Shown: in pieces, positions 58,292 to 64,000 of the stretch
How positions within the stretch are numbered: position 1 is the stretch's first letter
Layout of the letters: every line of letters begins with the position of its first letter
Assembly (NCBI RefSeq): GCF_014842265.1
Contig: NZ_JACYVI010000020.1
Location: forward strand, 1,054 to 65,053
Direction: 5' to 3'
Source of the DNA: Pseudomonas sp. CFBP 13711
Lineage (GTDB): Bacteria > Pseudomonadota > Gammaproteobacteria > Pseudomonadales > Pseudomonadaceae
DNA length: 64,000 nucleotides
Notes under the pieces: generated by a model
What the model saw: only the letters and a program-made list of their open reading frames with translations
Database searches by the model: none
Told to the model about the DNA's origin: nothing
Translations under genes and position numbers: made by a program

Positions 58292-59157
58292 CGCTCTATA
58301 GCCTCTTGATCCAGCCCTTCGTTGAATTCGGTTTCATGCGCCGCGCCCTGGTGGCATGCCTGGCGCTGGGCATCGGCTCCGGCCCGGTCGGCGTGCTGCT
58401 GATGCTGCGGCGCATGAGTCTGGTGGGCGACGCCATGAGCCACGCGGTGTTGCCGGGTGCCGCCGTGGGCTTCCTCTTCGCCGGGTTGTCACTGCCAGCC
58501 ATGGGCTTCGGCGGTTTGATCGCAGGTCTCGCCGTGGCGTTGCTCTCAGGGTTGGTGAGTCGCTACACAACGCTGCGCGAAGACGCCAGTTTCGCCAGTT
58601 TTTACCTGACGTCCCTTGCTGCCGGCGTGCTGATCGTTTCTCTGCACGGCTCCAACGTGGATCTGCTTCACGTGCTGTTCGGTACCATTCTGGCCATCGA
58701 CGATCAGGCGATTTTCATGGTCGGCGGCATCGCTTCATTCACCTTGATTCTGCTCGCGCTGATCTACCGCCCGTTGATCCTCGAATGCTTCGATCCGGGC
58801 TTCCTGCGCGCGGTGGGCGGGCGCGGGTCGCTATATCACGTGCTGTTTCTGCTGCTGGTGGTGCTCAATCTGGTGGCGGGCTTTCAGGCGTTGGGCACGT
58901 TGATGGCCGTCGGCATGATGATGCTGCCCGCCACGGTCGCGCGGTTCTGGGCGCGCTCGTTGACCGGCATGATCGTGATTTCGACTGCAGTCGCCACGCT
59001 CTCGGGCTTCATCGGCCTGATCGTCTCCTACCACGCCAGCGTCGCTTCGGGCCCGGCCATCGTGCTCACCGCCAGCGCCTTCTACGGGTTCTCACTGTTC
59101 TTTGGACGCAGCGGCTTTGTGCGCCGACTGTTCCCGAGGGTTCATCTGTCCGGCTGA
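58288..59157 (+). CDS. Metal ABC transporter permease (Zn type)
   Basis: 289 residues from a GTG at 58288 overlapping the ATPase stop; a GTG at 58261 is also in frame. About eight hydrophobic segments of the ABC-3 family. MRRALVACLALGIGSGPVGV and LRRMSLVGDAMSHAVLPGAA are typical of Zn/Mn permeases (ZnuB/AztB). Dimeric inner-membrane channel for the ATPase and binding protein of this operon. Confidence 0.9.
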   Translation: MTLYSLLIQPFVEFGFMRRALVACLALGIGSGPVGVLLMLRRMSLVGDAMSHAVLPGAAVGFLFAGLSLPAMGFGGLIAGLAVALLSGLVSRYTTLREDASFASFYLTSLAAGVLIVSLHGSNVDLLHVLFGTILAIDDQAIFMVGGIASFTLILLALIYRPLILECFDPGFLRAVGGRGSLYHVLFLLLVVLNLVAGFQALGTLMAVGMMMLPATVARFWARSLTGMIVISTAVATLSGFIGLIVSYHASVASGPAIVLTASAFYGFSLFFGRSGFVRRLFPRVHLSG

Positions 59158-59184
59158 TCGTTCTCTTACCGCAAGGAAACCACC

Positions 59185-60072
59185 ATGAAACGTTTCACGC
59201 TTCTGACCGCCGCGCTGGCGTTGTCGGGCCTGGCCAACTTCGCCCAGGCAAAAACCCTGGAGACCGTCGCATCCTTCACCGTCATCGCCGACATGGTGCA
59301 CAATGTCGGCGGCGATCACGTGCACGTGACCTCGCTCATCGGGCCCAACGGCGACCCTCACGTCTACGAGCCCACCCCCAATGACGCCCAGGCACTGAAA
59401 AAAGCCGACGTGGTGTTCGTCAGCGGTTTGCATCTGGAGGGCTGGCTGGATCGGCTGATCACTGCCTCCGGCTACAAAGGCCAGCCGATCGTGCTGTCTG
59501 ACGGGATGATGACCCGCAGCATGGAAGAAGACGGCAAGAAGATTACCGACCCCCATGCCTGGAACAGCGCGGTAAACGGCGTCGTTTACGTCAGAAACAT
59601 CATCAAGGCCTTACAGAAAGCCGACCCGGACAATGCCGCCGATTACAAAGCCAACGGTGAGAAATACATCGTCCAGCTGCAGGATATGGATGCCTACGCC
59701 CGCGCGCAGATCAGCGCCATCCCGGTCGCACAGCGCAAGGTGCTGACGTCCCACGACGCCTTCGGCTATTTCGGCGATGCCTATGGCGTGACCTTTCTCT
59801 CGCCACTGGGCTTTTCCACTGAAACCGAAGCCTCGGCAGCTGACGTTGGCAAGCTGATCCAACAGATCAAGCAGGAGCACGTCAGCGCCTACTTCTTCGA
59901 GAACTCTGGCGACCCGCGTCTGGTGCAACAGATCGCAAAAGCCAGCGGCGCGCACCCGGGCGGCGAGCTGTATGTGGAATCGCTGTCACCTGCAAACGGC
60001 CCGGCGGCGACCTACGTGGCGATGTTTCGTTACAACGTGGACAAGCTGACGGCGGCAATGAAAGGCCAGTGA
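59185..60072 (+). CDS. Periplasmic zinc-binding protein (cluster A-I)
   Basis: 295 residues with signal peptide (LLTAALALSGLANFAQA). Metal-ligand candidates are His59 (GDPHVYEPTP), His124 (DPHAWNS), His190 (LTSHDAFGYF) and Glu265 (YVESLSP). Three His plus an acid is the zinc pattern; Mn proteins usually have Glu at the third place. It lacks the long His-rich loop of ZnuA, as in AztC-type proteins. Delivers zinc to the permease of this operon. Confidence 0.9.
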   Translation: MKRFTLLTAALALSGLANFAQAKTLETVASFTVIADMVHNVGGDHVHVTSLIGPNGDPHVYEPTPNDAQALKKADVVFVSGLHLEGWLDRLITASGYKGQPIVLSDGMMTRSMEEDGKKITDPHAWNSAVNGVVYVRNIIKALQKADPDNAADYKANGEKYIVQLQDMDAYARAQISAIPVAQRKVLTSHDAFGYFGDAYGVTFLSPLGFSTETEASAADVGKLIQQIKQEHVSAYFFENSGDPRLVQQIAKASGAHPGGELYVESLSPANGPAATYVAMFRYNVDKLTAAMKGQ

Positions 60073-60212
60073 TGTAGCGTCGCGACGGCTCACTGATCTC
60101 TGCTGCGCAACGTGCGTGGCAGAGGTCCGCGACCGCCATTGCGAACCGGCTGCGCAGGCGCGGGTCAATCTGTATGCTGGCGCACCGTCCGCCGACATCG
60201 ACAGGATGATCC

Positions 60213-60863
60213 ATGACCGCCCTCTCCTTCGCGCCTTTTCAGTCCCTCGCCGACCTGCTGATTCCCCACACCGTGGCGGAGAGGCTCGACGGCTCCCACG
60301 ACGTATCCCACCTGCACCGGGTCTGGACCAACGTCTGCGCTATTCGCAACACCGAAGGCGGCGATCATCAAATCCTGCTTGCCGCAACCCTGCTCCACGA
60401 CTGCGTCTCCGTGGAAAAGAACTCGCCGTTTCGCTCAAGCGCCTCGCGTCTGGCAGCGGCAAAAGCGACGGAGCTGCTCGCAGAGATGGGCTGGGAAGAA
60501 GAGCGCACCCAGGCCGTTGCCCACGCTATCGAGTCCCACAGCTATTCCGCCGACATCACGCCCACCTCGCTGGAAGCGAAGATCCTGCAGGACGCCGACC
60601 GTCTCGACGCCCTCGGCATGGTCGGCGTGGCACGGCTGTTCTACGTGTCCGGGCGCATGGGCAGCCACCTCTACGACCCCGCCGACCCCCAGGCGCAACA
60701 GCGAGACCTGGACGACAAACGCTTCGCCGTCGATCACTTCACCACCAAGATCTTCACTTTGGCGCAGGGCTTTCAAACGGCCACGGGGCGTCACATGGCG
60801 CAGGTCAGGCATGCACGCGCGGAGCGGTTCTTGATGGAGTTTATGGAAGAGATTGGTGCTTAG
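60213..60863 (+). CDS. HD domain phosphohydrolase
   Basis: 216 residues. Metal ligands of the HD fold: His in SHDVSHLHRVW near residue 28-34, His-Asp in AATLLHDCVSVEK near 62, Asp in ILQDADRLDALG near 127. YedJ-like; likely a phosphohydrolase of nucleotides or small phosphoesters. About 140 bases after the zinc-binding protein; a separate promoter is likely. Confidence 0.85.
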   Translation: MTALSFAPFQSLADLLIPHTVAERLDGSHDVSHLHRVWTNVCAIRNTEGGDHQILLAATLLHDCVSVEKNSPFRSSASRLAAAKATELLAEMGWEEERTQAVAHAIESHSYSADITPTSLEAKILQDADRLDALGMVGVARLFYVSGRMGSHLYDPADPQAQQRDLDDKRFAVDHFTTKIFTLAQGFQTATGRHMAQVRHARAERFLMEFMEEIGA

Positions 60864-60876
60864 GGAGCCTGGAAGG

Positions 60877-61158
60877 TCATAGCGCTATTTCGGACGGCTC
60901 ATGGGTTTTTAGCCAGTCTACCAGCGCGGCATTCATTCGCGTCTGCCAGCCCGGTCCTGACGCCCGGAATTGCTCCACCACGTCATGCTCCAAGCGAATG
61001 GTAATCCGCTCTCGCACAACCACAGCACGTGGTCGGCCACGCTTGACCAACTGATCACCCACGTGTTCATCAGCCTGATCGAAGTATGCATCGGACAATT
61101 CGGGTGCATCGTCGGGATCAACCCAGTCGATGCCGGTAGAGGTTTTGTTCGCGCTCAT
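60877..61158 (-). CDS. brnA: BrnA family antitoxin
   Basis: 93 residues. C-terminal ribbon-helix-helix-like part (ITIRLEHDVVEQFRASGPGW, QTRMNAALVDWLKTH) as in BrnA. N-terminal acidic toxin-binding part (VDPDDAPELSDAYFDQADEH). BrnA neutralises the RNase BrnT and represses its own operon. The gene is intact. Its start lies inside the original end of brnT. Confidence 0.88.
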   Translation of the reverse strand: MSANKTSTGIDWVDPDDAPELSDAYFDQADEHVGDQLVKRGRPRAVVVRERITIRLEHDVVEQFRASGPGWQTRMNAALVDWLKTHEPSEIAL

Positions 61159-61389
61159 TGGCTTTTCTCATGGAAATGATCGGCGAGCCGCGCCGCGCGG
61201 TGTCCAGACCAGGACCACCATACGTTCTGACGACACACCAACCGTGATGTAGCGGGCCTTTCCGTAATCCTGCCGGCAATCTTCGCTGGTCAAATGTCTG
61301 CCGGCGAACACCAAGCCGGCATCCCCAAAGTCGAGGCCACGCTTAAGAAGGGTGATGTCGCGTTTTGCGATGTCGAAGATTATCTGCAT
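61118..61389 (-). pseudogene. brnT: BrnT family RNase toxin, frameshifted near the 3' end
   Basis: Reads MQIIFDIAKRDITLLKRGLDF and continues as BrnT to VVLVWTPRG, then shifts out of frame and stops at 61168, giving 73 residues. One base off, the expected BrnT end is present: PIISMRKANEREQN, then a stop at 61118-61120. The whole interval is 272 bases, one short of 91 codons. So a one-base deletion in the GC-rich run 61180-61205 is likely. The toxin should lack its last catalytic-core strand and helix. A sequencing error, or a slippage mechanism, cannot be excluded. Confidence 0.8.
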
Positions 61390-61620
61390 TGAATTATTGT
61401 ATGTACAGAAAGTAACTCAACAAGGCCGCCGAGACTCGCAGAGACCTATCCCACAAACAGCGTTGACATTGCCCACCCGACTACCCCCTCACATCATTTT
61501 CAATCGCATCATCTGACCGTACCGCAACAATTCCGAAACATCTCCAGCAATGTCATAAAGACATCACGGAACACCTCTATAACCATCTCTCCGGTGTTTT
61601 CGTCGATGGGATGGGTGGCA

Positions 61621-63294
61621 GTGAAAAGGTTATTGCGTCGTGTGGTCCGTCCTTCCTCCAAACCTGCATTCCTGCGTCGCTTCAGGATTACCCAGCGGTT
61701 GGTGCTGTGCTTCGGCATGACCGCGCTGTTGCTGGTGGCGCTCGGTGTGTTCTGCCTGTTGCAGATGCAGAGCATCCGCGATCAGGGCGAAGCGGTTGAG
61801 AGCGGGTCGCTGCCCAGTATCGCCATGGCCGACGCGATCGCCATCGACCTGATCAAGTTGCGCGGCGAGAGCGCCAGGCTGATTGCCAATGCCGACGATC
61901 CCGGCGCAGTGGTGACCAGCAAGATCAATGTCGAGCAACTGAAGAATGAAGTCGAAAAAGGCTTCGCCGATTATCTTGCCCATGCCACCGACAGCACCGA
62001 GCGGGATTCCATCAAGGCCCTGCAAGATGCCTATAACGCTTTCATGCCAGGGCTGCACGACGAAATCACGCTGATCGAACAACGCAAACTCGATGACGCG
62101 CGCATGCTGCTCAACACCACGCTGAGCCTTCAGGGTGACCTGATGGACATGCAGGTGCAGTTGCTGCGCGAGTTGAACAAGCAAAGTGCGGCGGGCACCG
62201 TCGACGCGGCCGGCGCGCGGTTCCAGCAGACCCGAATCATTGCCGTCAGCGCCATCGTGGTGGCATTGGTGCTGACGTTGCTGCTGGCGTGGCGATTGAG
62301 CCTGAGCATCATTCGTCCCCTGCGTCAGTCGCTGCATATCGCCAGCACCATTGCTCAAGGCGATCTGAGCCCCCAGCCGATTCCGGAAGGCAAGGACGAA
62401 ACGGCTCAACTGCTGAAGACCTTGGGCCTGATGCGCTCCAATCTGCATGGCACGATCGATCAGATTTACGCTGCAGCGGGCCAGTTGAGCCAGTCGGTCC
62501 ACGAAATGGGCGCGATTGCCGAGGCCAGCGCGAAGAACCTGCAATTGCAGAACGATGAGATCGAACAGGCGGCAGTTGCGGTGAACCAGATGAGTCAGGC
62601 TGCCGGGGAAGTCGCCGACAACGCCAGCAGCACGTCCAGCGAGTCGAAGGCGTCCAACGAAGCGGCCGCCGAGGGTCGTCTGCGCCTGACCGGCACCATT
62701 GATTCGATCAAGGAGCTGACCGACAACGTCCTGGATTCTTCTCACCAGGCCGACGGTTTGGCCGAGCGCACGCTGAGCATCAGCAAGATTCTCGAAGTCA
62801 TCCGCGCGATCGCCAACCAGACCAACCTGCTTGCACTGAATGCCGCCATCGAGGCCGCACGGGCTGGCGAAGCAGGCCGCGGGTTCGCCGTGGTCGCCGA
62901 TGAAGTGCGCTCTCTCGCCCAACGCACCAGCGCGTCGACCACCGAGATCGAAACCCTGATCAATGATGTACAGAAAAGCACTCAGGAGACCGCGCAAACC
63001 CTGCGCGTCACCGCAGCCCAGGCCAATCTCACCCTGGAGCAGGCCGCTGCAACCGATCACGCACTGACCGTCATCATCAGCGCAACGTCGACCATTAGCG
63101 ACCGGAACACGCTGATCGCCAGCGCCGCCGAACAACAGGCGCAAGTGGCTAACGAAGTTGACCGCAACCTGAGCAGCATTCGCGATCTGTCGTCGCAATC
63201 GGCGTCGGGCGCTCAGCAAACCACGGTGGCAAGCAATGCGCTTTCGATGCTGGCTACGGACCTGAACACGATGGTTCAGCGGTTCGTGCTTTAA
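61621..63294 (+). CDS. Methyl-accepting chemotaxis protein
   Basis: 557 residues from the GTG at 61621; the frame is open to 61594 with other possible starts (ATG 61606). TM1 about 27-49 ([21 protein letters not shown]). A four-helix-bundle-sized periplasmic domain to about 205, TM2 206-230 ([19 protein letters not shown]), HAMP, and signalling tip [20 protein letters not shown] near 400. Ligand unknown. No terminal pentapeptide. Confidence 0.92.
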   Translation: MKRLLRRVVRPSSKPAFLRRFRITQRLVLCFGMTALLLVALGVFCLLQMQSIRDQGEAVESGSLPSIAMADAIAIDLIKLRGESARLIANADDPGAVVTSKINVEQLKNEVEKGFADYLAHATDSTERDSIKALQDAYNAFMPGLHDEITLIEQRKLDDARMLLNTTLSLQGDLMDMQVQLLRELNKQSAAGTVDAAGARFQQTRIIAVSAIVVALVLTLLLAWRLSLSIIRPLRQSLHIASTIAQGDLSPQPIPEGKDETAQLLKTLGLMRSNLHGTIDQIYAAAGQLSQSVHEMGAIAEASAKNLQLQNDEIEQAAVAVNQMSQAAGEVADNASSTSSESKASNEAAAEGRLRLTGTIDSIKELTDNVLDSSHQADGLAERTLSISKILEVIRAIANQTNLLALNAAIEAARAGEAGRGFAVVADEVRSLAQRTSASTTEIETLINDVQKSTQETAQTLRVTAAQANLTLEQAAATDHALTVIISATSTISDRNTLIASAAEQQAQVANEVDRNLSSIRDLSSQSASGAQQTTVASNALSMLATDLNTMVQRFVL

Positions 63295-63414
63295 CGAGCG
63301 CGCCATTGAAAATGGCCCCGCAGCCATCGTTGCCCATTCCCAGTCATGTCCAAGTGTTTCATCATCGAAACACCACCCACGCAGAGGGGTGTCTACGCCA
63401 ACAAGGACATGAGC

Positions 63415-64000
63415 ATGAAAAAAACAGCTGCATTGAGCTTCGCCCTTACCGCATTGACGCTGAGCCTCACCGCTCAGGCAGACGTCAACGTCAAACTGGG
63501 GAGCAAGGAACGCGTCACACACCTGTTCGCCTACCCGAACAACTGCAATGTCATCTGCTTTCGAAACTGGACGCTGGAACAGACCGTCGAGCACTACCTC
63601 ACGCAAAGCGTCCAGCGTGACGGTTACGCCGCGGCCAAAGTTGCGGTGCACAACGACAACGACGTGATCTACGCCGACATCACCGGCGTGCCGGACGGCT
63701 ACGACAAACCGCTTTCAGCGCTGCTCGACGCCGGTGATCTGGCCTACGCTGGCGCAAGCAAACTCAACGCCGATAACAAGTTCGCCTACAACTGGTATCT
63801 GTTTTTGCCGCTGGGCATGGCGCTAGAAAATCGCAAGAGCGTCGAGCTGCTGCATTTCCCGCCGGACTACTCGCTGACTCAGGCTCAGGACTATCTGTTC
63901 TCGGCGACTACCGACCGCTGGTCCGAGCTGCTCACAGATAACGGTATCCCCAAGGAGCAGACGCCTGCTTATCAGACCATCATCGACATCGCGCCCATTG
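63415..64000 (+). CDS. Exported protein of unknown function, 3' end outside window
   Basis: First 195 codons. The start at 63415 is favoured by AAGGA eight bases upstream; an ATG two codons up is possible. Signal peptide MKKTAALSFALTALTLSLTAQA, then DVNVKLGSKERVTHLFAYPN with a Cys pair (NNCNVICFRNW) likely to form a disulfide. No domain recognised. Periplasmic or secreted. Confidence 0.65.
   Translation, partial: MKKTAALSFALTALTLSLTAQADVNVKLGSKERVTHLFAYPNNCNVICFRNWTLEQTVEHYLTQSVQRDGYAAAKVAVHNDNDVIYADITGVPDGYDKPLSALLDAGDLAYAGASKLNADNKFAYNWYLFLPLGMALENRKSVELLHFPPDYSLTQAQDYLFSATTDRWSELLTDNGIPKEQTPAYQTIIDIAPI

Noticed and set aside
61630-63651. 673-codon ORF on - across the second chemoreceptor
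   Set aside because: Antisense to an intact MCP; long open antisense frames are common in GC-rich genes.

Overview
The window is chromosomal DNA of a Pseudomonas, most likely of the fluorescens/syringae lineage. The evidence is GC-rich codon use, REP/BIME repeats of the Pseudomonas type, and a gene order that I recall as the P. aeruginosa PA4640-PA4673 block: mqo, a PA4642-type gene, hpt, upp, uraA, hemH, a MerR regulator with phr, pagL, murI, moeB, prmC, prfA, hemA, a TPR lipoprotein, lolB, ispE, tRNA-Gln, prs, rplY, pth and ychF. The synteny is from memory, not from a search. I see no prophage, insertion sequence, rRNA or CRISPR array.

Layout. 0-2.8 kb is an AT-richer accessory patch. It holds the C-terminal part of an EF-hand plus pesticin/lysozyme-like effector and three tightly packed genes for exported proteins, candidate immunity factors. 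2.9-8.2 kb has the DUF1329/DUF1302 envelope pair and an AlkK-type acyl-CoA ligase. 8.5-10.9 kb is a second AT-rich accessory patch: kptA (RNA 2'-phosphotransferase) converging on a polymorphic-toxin/immunity pair. 11-18 kb holds a LysE exporter, hprA, rsmC, a yybP-ykoY Mn2+ riboswitch with a TMEM165/GDT1 transporter, an M48 lipoprotein protease, a divergent SRAP protein, two small proteins and an acyltransferase. 18.4-21.5 kb is an autotransporter with a PAP2 phosphatase passenger. 22-26 kb has small genes, yajG and mqo. 26-32 kb holds nucleobase salvage (hpt, upp, uraA) and hemH. 32.3-37.1 kb looks like a light-response cluster: FAD oxidoreductase, Trp-rich protein, YbgA-like protein, LitR-like MerR regulator and photolyase, with TTGTACA motifs at two promoters. 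37.7-50.2 kb is core metabolism and translation in two divergent operons. 50.2-57 kb has a methyltransferase, a chemoreceptor, tRNA-Met, a tiny exported Cys peptide, an unknown protein, a ketoglutarate-semialdehyde-type dehydrogenase and a flavin reductase-like protein. 57.3-60.1 kb is a Zn-type ABC importer operon behind a Zur-like palindrome and led by a 45-residue membrane protein. 60.2-61.4 kb has an HD hydrolase and a BrnT/BrnA module whose toxin gene carries an apparent one-base frameshift. The end has a second chemoreceptor and a truncated exported protein.

Most worth following up: the two effector/immunity loci, kptA overlapping one of them, the frameshifted brnT with intact brnA, an abrupt codon-usage change with a consensus-like internal promoter in the 3' third of ispE ahead of tRNA-Gln, the TTGTACA motif cluster, and the Mn riboswitch with mutually exclusive helices.
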